This document shows, one piece after another, positions 7,638-16,329 of a stretch of DNA of 43,042 nt (positions are counted from its first letter, which is position 1; each line of letters begins with the position of its first letter). The DNA comes from Candidatus Zhuqueibacterota bacterium. Its GTDB lineage: Bacteria > Zhuqueibacterota > Zhuqueibacteria > Residuimicrobiales > JAFGEC01. The notes below the pieces were generated by a model. The model ran no database searches and was not told the origin of the DNA. It saw only the letters and a list, made by a program, of their open reading frames with translations. The position numbers and the translations under genes were made by a program. The stretch spans positions 1-43,042 of the forward strand of contig JAFGEC010000606.1 of assembly GCA_016931775.1 (NCBI GenBank). Direction: 5' to 3'.

Positions 7638-8891
7638 ATGAACACAAGACGAAAAGACATACGATTTGGCCGATTGCTTTTTGGTATTCTTTTATTATTG
7701 ATACAATGCCAAAAACAACGCTCACCTTTTCCTGTTTTGGCATTGGAAGGTTCTGATTATCAAAACCTGCAAACATCAACATTTATACAGATTAAATATG
7801 CCGGATTTACCATTTCCTATTCTTCGTTTTCAGATCCTCAACTTAACAAAAAAGCACTCGATTATGCCGAATCCGCAGGTATTAAACTGATTTTATCCGA
7901 TCAGCGGATTAATTCGTTTATTTTAAATGAACACTCAATCTTTTCGGAACTCGACGCTGCTGTGAAGGATTATCACTCACATCCGGCATTTTTCGGTTAT
8001 ATGCTTGACACAGAAATCGCTTATGACAGGTTTGAACGTATCAGCGCCGTAAAAAAATATTTACACAACAGGGATCCTCTTCACCCGTCTCTTATTATCA
8101 TACAACCGCTTTATGCCAGCCCATCGCAGCTGCAAATTGACGACTATTCCAAATATATCGACAATTTTTTAAAAATTGTCGATCCCGAATTGTTCTGTTT
8201 GAATTATTTTCCCGTTACTCAATCCGGACCGTTATATTTTTCCAATTTACAGATATGTTATGATCTTTATAGAACAAAAGGGGTCAAATTTTGGGGAACG
8301 GTTCTTTCGCTTTCTTTTGCCCCATATCCTCAGATCAAGCATTCATATCTCAGATTTCAAGCCTATTGTTCATTGGCATATGGAGCAAGGGGACTGACTT
8401 TTTATTCATTTTATCTGCCCCGGGATCAAAAATGGGTTTATCAGGAGGCATTGGTGGATCCAGCCGGTGAAAAAACGCCTCTTCTGTCTCATGCGGCTAC
8501 TATCAACGGTGAAATCGAAAAAATCGGCACAACACTAATGCATCTTACACCTAAAGGCGTCTATCACAGTGAACCTGTGACAGCAGGTTGTTTTCCTCTG
8601 TCACCTGATTTAGGCATCCAAAATATACATGGTCGCGACATTATAGCTGCATTTTTCAGTGATGAGGTTGAAAACGAATACGTCCTGCTGATCAATAAAA
8701 ATTTCAGTTCCGGAAGCAAGCCACGTATATATTTTCATTCACGAATTACTCAAGTTATTGAGATGGTAAAAAATGAAAACGATCCTCTAATCATTGAATG
8801 GGAATCGGATACAACGGAAAAAAGTTATCCTATTTTATTCCAAGCCGGCGATGGCAGGCTATTTCGGCTTATGACCAGATCGATCGGCTGA
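7638..8891 (+). CDS. Lipoprotein with glycoside-hydrolase-like TIM-barrel
   Basis: A 417-aa lipoprotein starting at the ATG at 7638 (MNTRRKDIRFGRLLFGILLLLIQC, lipobox LLIQC). Further upstream codons overlap the GroES-like gene and lack a signal peptide. The mature protein looks like a beta/alpha barrel of the GH42/GH2-catalytic type: alternating strands such as IKLILSD, the HPAFFGYMLDTEI segment in the position where such enzymes carry the acid/base Glu, then FCLNYFPV, KFWGTVLSL and GARGLTFYSFYLP. A C-terminal beta-sandwich-like portion (EYVLLINKNFS) follows. I infer a secreted glycosidase-like role; neither substrate nor activity can be confirmed. Its 3' end overlaps the convergent hydrolase gene by 23 nt. 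Confidence 0.7.
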   Translation: MNTRRKDIRFGRLLFGILLLLIQCQKQRSPFPVLALEGSDYQNLQTSTFIQIKYAGFTISYSSFSDPQLNKKALDYAESAGIKLILSDQRINSFILNEHSIFSELDAAVKDYHSHPAFFGYMLDTEIAYDRFERISAVKKYLHNRDPLHPSLIIIQPLYASPSQLQIDDYSKYIDNFLKIVDPELFCLNYFPVTQSGPLYFSNLQICYDLYRTKGVKFWGTVLSLSFAPYPQIKHSYLRFQAYCSLAYGARGLTFYSFYLPRDQKWVYQEALVDPAGEKTPLLSHAATINGEIEKIGTTLMHLTPKGVYHSEPVTAGCFPLSPDLGIQNIHGRDIIAAFFSDEVENEYVLLINKNFSSGSKPRIYFHSRITQVIEMVKNENDPLIIEWESDTTEKSYPILFQAGDGRLFRLMTRSIG

Positions 8892-9840
8892 ACATATCCA
8901 GACGCCCATACCATTCGTACAGCTTTTTCATCACGCGGTTCTTATCTCTCACGATAAAATCATAAAAGATGAGTCCGGCCTCCGATGTACAAAGATATCC
9001 GTATATCTTGTGAGGATTTCTGATGTTTTGTATTTTATAATTATTATTAATGATAAAATCCTGAGGGTGTATTCCTTTTGAATTAGGATCGAAATCATCA
9101 GCAAGATTGTAATTGAGTGAAATAATATCCCCAAGATCGGAAAAATTATACCAATGACGCAAAACCCTTTCGGGTGTTTTTAACGACAGTACTGTACCAT
9201 ATTTTAATTTTTGTTCTACAGCAATTTTATTTTGCATAATAGGCAGCCCCAGCGGTGAGCCCATAGTGACAAAAGTGTCCACCGTAAAATCCTCTTGGGC
9301 GTTTACCAAAACGTCATAACTGATGATGGTACCCATGGAATGCGCCAAAAGCAATATGTTTTTTTTCCGGTATTTGACTAAAACATCGAGCAAACGTTGC
9401 CGGATCACATCTCTGACCAGTTGCCCTCCCATGTGGCGTGAAGAATAATAAATGGCTAGATCTTTAAAAAAATGTTTGATGATTATATTGGGAATCCCGG
9501 CAAGATTAATAGAATAATCCTTGTTCAAAAACAACCGATCCAGTTGTTTTTCTATATAATCAAGTTTCTTTTGCCTTTTTTTATCGGGTCTCTTGTCGAC
9601 ATTTTTCGTATCAGGTGAAAAAGGTTCTTTGAGAAACAGGGGATGTTTTTTTTCCGCAATATTCGGATCCAGTGGCTTCGGATGCAAGATATCGGCCCAG
9701 TAAACCAATTCGAATCTGAAGGGCACCGGATGACCTGCCGCAGCCAATCCACTCTGGATGGATTTTACCCACCATTGTTTCAGGAGGTTTCTGGGAGGCT
9801 TATTACCCAAACCATGAATACCGATTATAATCTTGGACAC
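8869..9840 (-). CDS. Alpha/beta-hydrolase (lipase/esterase-like)
   Basis: A 323-aa alpha/beta-hydrolase without a signal peptide. The first strand leads into IGIHGLGN (oxyanion region, residues 7-13). The nucleophile elbow is AHSMG at 166-170 with Ser168, followed by VTMGSPLGLP. The likely Asp is in NFSDLGDIIS and the His in NPHKIYGYL near the C-terminus. A long charged insertion between strands (about residues 60-125, with KRPDKKRQKK) is presumably the lid. The family hydrolyses ester or acyl bonds; substrate unknown. It overlaps the 3' end of the opposing glycosidase-like gene and lies downstream of the HsdR-like gene on the same strand with a 53-nt gap. Confidence 0.85.
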   Translation of the reverse strand: MSKIIIGIHGLGNKPPRNLLKQWWVKSIQSGLAAAGHPVPFRFELVYWADILHPKPLDPNIAEKKHPLFLKEPFSPDTKNVDKRPDKKRQKKLDYIEKQLDRLFLNKDYSINLAGIPNIIIKHFFKDLAIYYSSRHMGGQLVRDVIRQRLLDVLVKYRKKNILLLAHSMGTIISYDVLVNAQEDFTVDTFVTMGSPLGLPIMQNKIAVEQKLKYGTVLSLKTPERVLRHWYNFSDLGDIISLNYNLADDFDPNSKGIHPQDFIINNNYKIQNIRNPHKIYGYLCTSEAGLIFYDFIVRDKNRVMKKLYEWYGRLDMFSRSIWS

Positions 9841-9893
9841 ATGTATTCCTTTTAAAGAATCAATAAAATGAGCTTTGGGGTATATTCAGTTAT

Positions 9894-12608
9894 TTATTTC
9901 GGCACGGCCATTAAAAAACGGTTAAAATGACACAAAACATCTTCCATCCGGTTGCCGAACAATTGATACATCTTCATTGACCCGCCTGTTTGATGCAGCG
10001 GTGCCAGATCGAGATCTTCCAGACTGATATAGGCGTACTTGCCAAAATAATTTTTCAATAATTCCAAAAAATCAATTTGCACCGGTAAAAACTCAATTTT
10101 CTCCTGATTGTTTATCCTAAGCCAGGTTTTATATCGGTCTTCAACCAGTTGCGCGAAGGGTTTTAAAAATTTAATACTGCCCCTCTCATAATGCACAAGC
10201 GATATAAAGTCCGTCATTGCCCGTTTTCCACTACCTTGTTGAATATTTTTTTTATAATGCTGATAGGCTAGCCAAACGGTCTCAATTTGCAAACAATAGG
10301 GATGTTTACTCATTACTTCAGCAGCCTGTTTTATATTTTCATATGAAATCCATTCCGGATTGTTGAAATAAATTCCCTGCAGGACTTTTAGGCTGTTCTT
10401 GTGGTCTTGTAGAAATTTTTTAAAACGGCCAAGAATGCTTTTTGCTTTCTCGTTAATCAGTTCCAAACTTTCATTGTCTTCCAATTCAAAAAGAGCGCTG
10501 TTGGAGGATTCATATTTATTATATAACTCAAGAATCACCTTTCGAATACCCTCTATTCTTAGGGGCGAGCAAGCCACTTTAATCAGTTCTTTCTTGGTGG
10601 ACTGCACCTGTTGGGCGTTAGGATGGACAGAATTAAACAGCTCTTTGGCGATTTCTTCGAGGACGTCGGGATCAGTGACATCCAAAAGAGAATGAATAAT
10701 TTGTTTCAAAGGTTTGCCAAACGCTGTCTTTTCAATTAAAATCCGATCATCCTGACTGATTTTTAAATTTAACTGAGCCAACCGGCCGGCCAGTGTTGTG
10801 ATCACATCGACATTGACATGTTCCGAATTAACATGATTAAAAAGATCCTCGAGGCTATCGTTTTTTTTACGTTCCAGCGAATAAAAGTCCGATTGATCCT
10901 TTGAACAAATCCCAACAGTATCAAAAACAAGAAACCGTGTTTTTATTGTTGCGTCCGGTGATACAAACTGTAATTCTGCCGAGCTGATTGTTCTTGCGCC
11001 TCGACCTTTCATCATTTGCATAGCGACGGCTGAGCCCGGTTGGCAAAAGAAAAATAGACACTCTACCGCCCGAAAATTTGTCCCGCAAGCAAAGTCCGTC
11101 GTTACAAGAAGACGGGGATTTATAGAGTCATTAAACTGAGAAATTAATTTTTCAAAATTATCCACATCTTTCGAGGAAATTCGAACACAAAAATCAGAAG
11201 ATGCACTGAATATTTTCTGGAAGGCCTGCACGATAAAATCGGCCTGTTTATCATTTCGGGCGAAAACAATGGTTTTGGGGACAAAAGACCGTCCTGGAAA
11301 TATTTCAGTAAACAACCGTTCCTTAAAAGCCAGTGCAACAGCCCGAATTTCGGTTTTTGAGGTCAATTCTCTGGTTATCATTTCACTATATCTGTCGATT
11401 GTTGCCCATCTGATTCTTTTGGTTTTCGCCGTTCTTTTGTCAGGCTGAAAATAACCATCGACAGAAATTCCGCGCTTCTCTCCACTTATTTTGAACGAAT
11501 AAACAGCATAATCCACAATACAACCATCGGCTATAGCCCGTTCCGGTTTGTATTCCATCAAAATATTTTTCTGGTAAAATTCATATACTTGTTTGGAGCA
11601 GGTAGAAGTTAGTCCAATAACCGGCGCATCAAAATAATCAAAAATCGCATGAAAATATTTTAAAGCTGATGGTGCACAATCATCAATGATAATATAATCA
11701 AATGTTTCGATCGGATATTCATCGGGATAATGTGGATCGGCTTTTAATGTTTTAAAAGATTTTCCAAACAATGTTTCTTCGCTGTCATATTGATCCGGAT
11801 ATTGAAAAATACCACCTAATTCCTGCAACGTTGTCAAAAAAATCCTGGCATTAGAATTTATTCCGCGAGAAAGAAATTGAATACGATCAGTAAGTGGAAT
11901 GTTGGAATCTTCAGTCGACAAAAAAGATTGATAACTATTTAAAACCTGCCGTCCCAAATGGTCTCTATCGGTAATGTATAGGAAACGTTGAGCATGGGTA
12001 TACTGTAAAAGCCGCTGGATCAATACAAAGGCAGCTTTGGTTTTTCCGGCGCCTATTGCGATCCGCGCACAAAACCGTGGTTGGGATTTAAGCAATGCCT
12101 TTTCCGCCAGTTGTACAAATTCAAACTGACAGTCCCATAAGCCGGTTTTATCCAAAGGTGGCAGGCTATAAATTTTGGCGTTTTGAGTTTTTTCCAAACT
12201 CAACAATTGTTTTATTGTTCCGGGATGATAAAATGAAAAAACCTTGCGCCATGACGGTATAACATCACGTATGTTCAGAAACAGTAAATCTTTACCATTG
12301 TAAACATAAAATAGCGGTAAAGGTATATAAATATGTGGTACGTAATTGGGTACGTCATTTAAATATTCCAAAATTCTTTTTTCCACACCATTTAATTTAT
12401 CGAAATGATCAATCAAGACAATGCCCACAGCCATTCGGTCGATAAACAGTAAATAATCAACGCTTCTGTTTAAAAGCGGAAAATTATTTACGGCTATCCC
12501 GTTTGGGACGGCCAGGTCGATGTTTTCTGCATCTTGAATTTCCCAACCCGTTTCCAACAGCTGTTCCTTCACACTCTGACGCACTTTTTCAGGTAAAACC
12601 TTCGACAT
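9894..12608 (-). CDS. Orphan HsdR-like SF2 helicase with degenerate nuclease and Walker B motifs
   Basis: A 904-aa protein resembling the restriction subunit of type I systems. The start at 12608 (MSKVLPEK) has AAGG upstream; a longer start at 12662 adds a poor N-terminus. Domains: an N-terminal HsdR-N-like part where the expected PD-(D/E)xK sequence reads VDYLLF...VGIVLIDHF (residues 50-69), so Asp51 remains but the E-x-K is missing. Then the SF2 core: Walker A IGAGKT (185-190), ITDRDHLGRQ (Ia), IIDDCAPSA (309-312, normally DEC/DEAH), GLTSTCS (III, normally LTATP), VTTDFACGTNF (V), QMMKGRGART (VI). An EcoEI-like helical C-terminus follows. No hsdM, hsdS or methylase lies nearby. It may be a repurposed or decaying DNA translocase, or a defence remnant. 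Walker A and motif VI look intact, so NTP binding is possible while cleavage is unlikely. Confidence 0.78.
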   Translation of the reverse strand: MSKVLPEKVRQSVKEQLLETGWEIQDAENIDLAVPNGIAVNNFPLLNRSVDYLLFIDRMAVGIVLIDHFDKLNGVEKRILEYLNDVPNYVPHIYIPLPLFYVYNGKDLLFLNIRDVIPSWRKVFSFYHPGTIKQLLSLEKTQNAKIYSLPPLDKTGLWDCQFEFVQLAEKALLKSQPRFCARIAIGAGKTKAAFVLIQRLLQYTHAQRFLYITDRDHLGRQVLNSYQSFLSTEDSNIPLTDRIQFLSRGINSNARIFLTTLQELGGIFQYPDQYDSEETLFGKSFKTLKADPHYPDEYPIETFDYIIIDDCAPSALKYFHAIFDYFDAPVIGLTSTCSKQVYEFYQKNILMEYKPERAIADGCIVDYAVYSFKISGEKRGISVDGYFQPDKRTAKTKRIRWATIDRYSEMITRELTSKTEIRAVALAFKERLFTEIFPGRSFVPKTIVFARNDKQADFIVQAFQKIFSASSDFCVRISSKDVDNFEKLISQFNDSINPRLLVTTDFACGTNFRAVECLFFFCQPGSAVAMQMMKGRGARTISSAELQFVSPDATIKTRFLVFDTVGICSKDQSDFYSLERKKNDSLEDLFNHVNSEHVNVDVITTLAGRLAQLNLKISQDDRILIEKTAFGKPLKQIIHSLLDVTDPDVLEEIAKELFNSVHPNAQQVQSTKKELIKVACSPLRIEGIRKVILELYNKYESSNSALFELEDNESLELINEKAKSILGRFKKFLQDHKNSLKVLQGIYFNNPEWISYENIKQAAEVMSKHPYCLQIETVWLAYQHYKKNIQQGSGKRAMTDFISLVHYERGSIKFLKPFAQLVEDRYKTWLRINNQEKIEFLPVQIDFLELLKNYFGKYAYISLEDLDLAPLHQTGGSMKMYQLFGNRMEDVLCHFNRFLMAVPK

Positions 12609-12687
12609 TCGGCCCTTAAATTTGTTGAATAAAAAAAGAACCCTAGAGTATACTAACAACAATACAAAAAAGCAAATTAAAATGTTA

Positions 12688-12715
12688 TTGACATTTTACG
12701 GAAAATTAATAAATT
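12688..12715 (+). promoter_or_regulatory. Candidate promoter of small lipoprotein gene (TTGACA-N16-TAAATT)
   Basis: A perfect TTGACA (12688-12693) is followed after 16 nt by TAAATT (12710-12715), ending 24 nt before the TTG start at 12740. The same pair at the same spacing stands before cutA. Assigned by eye. Confidence 0.5.
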
Positions 12716-12739
12716 GGTTTAAAAAATAACGGCAGACCT

Positions 12740-13321
12740 TTGAAAAAACTCATACTTTTTTTGACATTATCCTTGTTATTTTTATCCTGCATTCAACATT
12801 ATTATGCGGGCCTTCCTGCCCGGCCGACAGAAGCCGTTGTTCTTACGTTGGATATGATTAAAAAATATCAATTGGATACGGAAAAATTCAAACTGATCCA
12901 TGTATATCTCGGCAATGAACTGGTCATCTCCCGTGAAATAACCCGTGAAGAAGCGAATTCCGGCCGCCATAAAAATCTGACCGTTCGAAAAGACAGAACA
13001 ATGGAAGAATTGACATTCCCCCGCTGGGTACGTGGAAATGTAATAGGTATGAAAAAAGCGGCAACATTTTGGCAAAAACTGCAAAATAAGCACACTTTTT
13101 TATTACTGGTCAGCTTTGAAGACAAAAACGGGGCATATTTGACATTTAAACCTAATAATTCCGGGGGTTATATATTGGAGACACTGGGGGACGGTCATTA
13201 TGTCAAATACAATAGCTCCACCTATCGTTGTGTTTCCGATTGCAACTATATTGAACTTTTGGTTGACCTGGAGATCGAGGAAGATAATTCACGGCAGACC
13301 CGGGTTGTCCCGGGGCGGTAG
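12740..13321 (+). CDS. Small lipoprotein of unknown function
   Basis: A 193-aa lipoprotein starting at TTG (12740). No upstream ATG gives a signal peptide, whereas this start yields MKKLILFLTLSLLFLSC with a clear lipobox. The mature part is mixed alpha/beta. It begins RPTEAVVLTLDMIKKYQLD, has a VYLGNELVISREIT strand pair and ends in acidic EIEEDN sequence; two Cys (RCVSDC) near residue 165 could form a disulfide. I recognise no family. It has its own promoter and is divergent from the HsdR-like gene; I would not link them functionally without more evidence. Confidence 0.7.
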   Translation: MKKLILFLTLSLLFLSCIQHYYAGLPARPTEAVVLTLDMIKKYQLDTEKFKLIHVYLGNELVISREITREEANSGRHKNLTVRKDRTMEELTFPRWVRGNVIGMKKAATFWQKLQNKHTFLLLVSFEDKNGAYLTFKPNNSGGYILETLGDGHYVKYNSSTYRCVSDCNYIELLVDLEIEEDNSRQTRVVPGR

Positions 13322-13335
13322 ATGGGTGATAATGG

Positions 13336-13473
13336 ATGAAAAATAAAAACAGTTCCTCAATTTGTATTGTATTCCTCACACTTATTTTATTGCGGTTCCC
13401 CCCCATTGATCCTTTGTTCGTAATACAAGAAAATAGGTTAGAGAAACCACTAACCATATTCGTCAACTTGTAG
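13336..13473 (+). CDS. Possible 45-aa small membrane-type ORF
   Basis: An ATG at 13336 opens 45 codons to a TAG at 13473. The product starts MKNKNSSSICIVFLTLILL, a basic then hydrophobic start like a signal or membrane peptide, followed by a polar tail. It begins 14 nt after the stop of the lipoprotein gene on the same strand. Only a weak ribosome binding site is visible and I know no homologue, so it could be a chance ORF in an otherwise gene-free 159-nt gap. Confidence 0.25.
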   Translation: MKNKNSSSICIVFLTLILLRFPPIDPLFVIQENRLEKPLTIFVNL

Positions 13474-13480
13474 ACAAGAA

Positions 13481-13777
13481 TTAATGTGGCAGAACAATTT
13501 TATTTTCTCCTTCCCCAGCTTTGTAAAAAACCGCTACATGGCCGATAATCTGCACCAAAAAGCACGATCCCCGTTCCGCAATATCGGCTGCGATGACCTT
13601 CCTCTCTTCTTTAAACTCGACAAATTTTACTTTGACCAGCTCCTGCGTTCCAAAAGCCTCCAAAAGCGCATTCAATACGTTTTCATCCGCGCCGTTCTTG
13701 CCGATATACACAACCGGTTTCAGATGATGGGCAAGAGCTTTAAGATACTTGATCTGTTTATTGGTTAAATTCTCCAC
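13481..13777 (-). CDS. yhbY: YhbY-family RNA-binding protein (CRM domain)
   Basis: A 98-aa CRM-domain protein of the YhbY family, which associates with pre-50S ribosomal particles. The N-terminus NLTNKQIKYLKALAHHLKPVVYIGKNG is the family signature with its GxxG-type loop (here GKNG). The rest, VKVKFVEFKEERK and ...QIIGHVAVFYK, completes the small alpha/beta fold. I chose the GTG at 13777 because AGAGG lies 5 nt upstream and homologues start here; an open frame up to 13822 would overlap the amidase gene. The start lies 8 nt after the amidase stop, so both are probably on one message. Confidence 0.93.
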   Translation of the reverse strand: MENLTNKQIKYLKALAHHLKPVVYIGKNGADENVLNALLEAFGTQELVKVKFVEFKEERKVIAADIAERGSCFLVQIIGHVAVFYKAGEGENKIVLPH

Positions 13778-13785
13778 ATACACCT

Positions 13786-14934
13786 CTAATTTTCTTGACA
13801 ATATTCCAAAAGACCGTCGCAAAGCCAGTTTGCCACAGCCTGACGATTATTTTCAATGATAAACCGGTCTTGATCCTTGGGATTTTTAATATTACCCAAC
13901 TCAATATACACACCCACCGGCCTGCTATTCGTTAATACATGTAAATTCCTGCTCTTGTAGACACCCGTGTATCCGCGTCCCGGTTGCTTTGATGAGTATT
14001 TTCTGTCAATCACCTCGTACAAGGTACGCGCGAGGGCTTTCCCCCGAACCGAATCTTTGAGGAAATAATAAAAAATGTCGATCCGTTTTGACTTTGAACT
14101 GGAATCAACATGCAAGATAATCATGAATTGATCTTTTGCCTTGTTATTTACCTCATACAACTTGTTGATAATTTGAACGCGTTGATCGAGGCGCGTCTTT
14201 CGATCCTGAGAAATTTTAATCCCGCCGTAATAATACTCGTCGCGATCACCTTCCAAAATTTGATCGGACCGGATGCCATCATTGGGGTCCTGTACAATCA
14301 TATAAACCCTGGCGCCATATTCAAGAAGATTTAGCGCCAACCGTAAAGTAATATCATAGGCATATTCATCCTCATATAATTTGTACTTGCCCCGCTTGCC
14401 GATGGCACCCGGATCAGGGCCGCCGTGACCACTGACCAAATAAAAAACAATACCTTTAAGAAGCTGGTTTCGTAATTCCGGTTTTTGACTATTATCACCG
14501 AAAATGGACAACTGATCTGAACTTTTCGGCGTCGGTGAAGAGAGGATGAATTCCGGCACCCACAAATTTTTGTCCGTATGATAGCTCGATTTTTTCAACC
14601 TGGCGCGTACGATACTTTCATTATATAATTGTATTCGACCGGCGGCTTCATAATCGATTGAAAGCGTAGATTGAATATTTTTTCCATTGTACGGCACAAT
14701 TTTTATGGGCAGTTTATAATATTTCCCCAGTTGTAATCCGGTCTGATTTGTAAATAATGGGGCGTTCAACTTTTTGAATTCGCTGATACTTTGACGGTCG
14801 GCGGGTAAGGCGTAACGTTTAAGAATCGTGTAAATACCGTCACCTTTATATGGTTTTACAGCAACATAGGTTTGGGCAAAAGATGATCCAGTAATAAAAA
14901 TTGTAACAGCAAACAACTTGAGTAAATTCTTCAT
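13786..14934 (-). CDS. N-acetylmuramoyl-L-alanine amidase (Amidase_3), secreted
   Basis: A 382-aa protein that cleaves the amide between MurNAc and the peptide stem of peptidoglycan. The start at 14934 gives MKNLLKLFAVTIFITGSSFA followed by Gln21, a signal peptidase I site (SFA|Q). Residues 25-80 (GDGIYTILKRYALPAD...LGKYYKLP) look LysM-like. The Amidase_3 domain spans about 160-375, with zinc ligands in SGHGGPDPGA (His170), the Glu in LYEDEYAYDI (188 or 190), ILHVDSSS (His275) and catalytic Glu345 in YIELGNIKN. Large insertions occur between the first and second ligands. It is periplasmic and divergent from cutA. The Gln at +1 is noteworthy because a glutaminyl-cyclase-like gene is encoded at 39612. 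Confidence 0.93.
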   Translation of the reverse strand: MKNLLKLFAVTIFITGSSFAQTYVAVKPYKGDGIYTILKRYALPADRQSISEFKKLNAPLFTNQTGLQLGKYYKLPIKIVPYNGKNIQSTLSIDYEAAGRIQLYNESIVRARLKKSSYHTDKNLWVPEFILSSPTPKSSDQLSIFGDNSQKPELRNQLLKGIVFYLVSGHGGPDPGAIGKRGKYKLYEDEYAYDITLRLALNLLEYGARVYMIVQDPNDGIRSDQILEGDRDEYYYGGIKISQDRKTRLDQRVQIINKLYEVNNKAKDQFMIILHVDSSSKSKRIDIFYYFLKDSVRGKALARTLYEVIDRKYSSKQPGRGYTGVYKSRNLHVLTNSRPVGVYIELGNIKNPKDQDRFIIENNRQAVANWLCDGLLEYCQEN

Positions 14935-15111
14935 TTGTGTACAATTTTGTATCAATCAGCAATTCCTGAACAATAATATGTATTTATTGAAATTTGATTT
15001 TTTTAAATCTAACGAGTAAAAATGTAACTTTCAACCCAAAATTAAAGTATTTTGTTTCGTCATATTTGTCACAATAAATAACACTTGGGGATATCTTGGA
15101 AAATAATCTTA

Positions 15112-15139
15112 TTGACATTCTTGGTAATTATCATAAATT
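15112..15139 (+). promoter_or_regulatory. Candidate promoter of the cutA-Ton gene string (TTGACA-N16-TAAATT)
   Basis: TTGACA (15112-15117) and TAAATT (15134-15139) are separated by 16 nt in a very AT-rich divergent gap of 245 nt (14935-15179) that holds nothing else I can name. The end of the -10-like element lies 40 nt before the cutA ATG. By-eye call. Confidence 0.5.
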
Positions 15140-15179
15140 TTCTAGATATATATTTTTTATGTAAGAATGTGGATTATTG

Positions 15180-15512
15180 ATGGAACAACTTGTTCTCGTC
15201 TACATAACATGTCCTACTGAAGCTGAGGCGAAATCTATTACCGACGCGCTTTTAAAGGAACGGCTTGCAGCATGCGTCAATCTGGTACCGCAGGTTATTT
15301 CATTTTTTCATTGGAAGGGAACCATTGAAAACGAAACCGAAGTGCTGCTGATGGTAAAAACCAGACAAGCCTGCCTGGAACATTTAAAAAAAACCGTACT
15401 GCGGCTGCATTCTTATGACGTGCCGGAAATTCTTGCTTGTCCGATAATAGCCGGTTCAGAGGACTATATAAACTGGGTCATCAAAGAGACGACAGAAAAG
15501 AAGGGGACATAA
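15180..15512 (+). CDS. cutA: Divalent-cation tolerance protein CutA
   Basis: A 110-aa CutA1, the usual length for this trimeric ferredoxin-like fold protein linked to copper tolerance. Visible family features are VYITCPTEAEAKSITDALLKERLAACVN (with the conserved Cys in AACVN), FHWKG, the ETEVLLMVKT strand and the YDVPEILACPI segment, followed by YINWV. The ATG at 15180 follows an in-frame TTG at 15177; I prefer the ATG. The next gene begins 1 nt after the stop, so cutA appears to lead the rightward string up to 18836. Confidence 0.95.
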   Translation: MEQLVLVYITCPTEAEAKSITDALLKERLAACVNLVPQVISFFHWKGTIENETEVLLMVKTRQACLEHLKKTVLRLHSYDVPEILACPIIAGSEDYINWVIKETTEKKGT

Positions 15513-15513
15513 A

Positions 15514-16269
15514 TTGGAACTCGTTGTATTAGGCTCAGGCACCTGCGTGCCGAACCTGAAAAGATCATGTTCAGCATATTATATCAAGGCCGATAATGTT
15601 CATATCCTATTCGACATCGGTTTTGGCACATTGCGGCGCATGCTCGAGGCCGGAATCGATTACCGCGAAATCGATTATATATTTTGCAGCCATACACATC
15701 TTGACCACGTTGGCGATCTTGCTCCACTATTAATGGCAATCAATCATACACCGGGATTTAAACGAAAAAAAAATCTGACGATTGTCGGACCGCCAAATTT
15801 TATTAATTTTATGCGGCAATTGGGAGAAACGTTTGGAATAAATGCCATTGCGTCATCAACTTTTCAACTCACGATCAAGGAAATGGAGGAGGAAACAATC
15901 CAATTTGAGGATTTTAAAATCCAAAGCATGCTGATGGCCCACAACCGAATCGCGAACGGTTATCGGCTTACGCAAAAGAAAAAAACAATCGCATATACCG
16001 GCGATACTCAGCACTGTCTTCAGGCGGTAGCACTTTTGCACGATGCAGCACTCGGTATTCTGGATTGTTCATTCCCCGATAATCAGCCGGTCGAGGGGCA
16101 TCTTACTCCATCACTTGCCGCAGAAATCGCTCAAAAAGCCGGTTGTGAAAAAATAATATTATCACACTTTTACCCAATGATGGAAAAGATCGATATAATA
16201 CAAATCTGTAAAAAAATATACAACGGCGATATCAATATTGCAGAGGATCTTGAAAAGTATAAAATTTAA
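15514..16269 (+). CDS. MBL-fold metallo-hydrolase (RNase Z-like)
   Basis: A 251-aa metallo-beta-lactamase-fold hydrolase. It starts at TTG (15514) with GGGGA about 7 nt upstream, 1 nt after the cutA stop. Features in order: the MELVVLGSGTCVPN start typical of the ElaC/RNase Z-like branch, the metal motif HTHLDH at residues 60-65, a third His in LMAHNR, the bridging Asp in IAYTGDTQ, and the last His in KIILSHFYP. There is no obvious exosite arm, so true tRNA 3'-processing activity is not assured; a phosphodiesterase-like hydrolase is the safe call. Confidence 0.9.
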   Translation: MELVVLGSGTCVPNLKRSCSAYYIKADNVHILFDIGFGTLRRMLEAGIDYREIDYIFCSHTHLDHVGDLAPLLMAINHTPGFKRKKNLTIVGPPNFINFMRQLGETFGINAIASSTFQLTIKEMEEETIQFEDFKIQSMLMAHNRIANGYRLTQKKKTIAYTGDTQHCLQAVALLHDAALGILDCSFPDNQPVEGHLTPSLAAEIAQKAGCEKIILSHFYPMMEKIDIIQICKKIYNGDINIAEDLEKYKI

Positions 16270-16329
16270 CAGGAACATATTGATGAGTTCCCATGTCTAA
16301 TTATTAAAAAAGCCAGATAAAAGGTCAAT

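Noticed and set aside
9894-12608. Complete type I restriction-modification system
   Set aside because: Only an R-like subunit is present; no methylase or specificity gene flanks it and its nuclease motif is lost.
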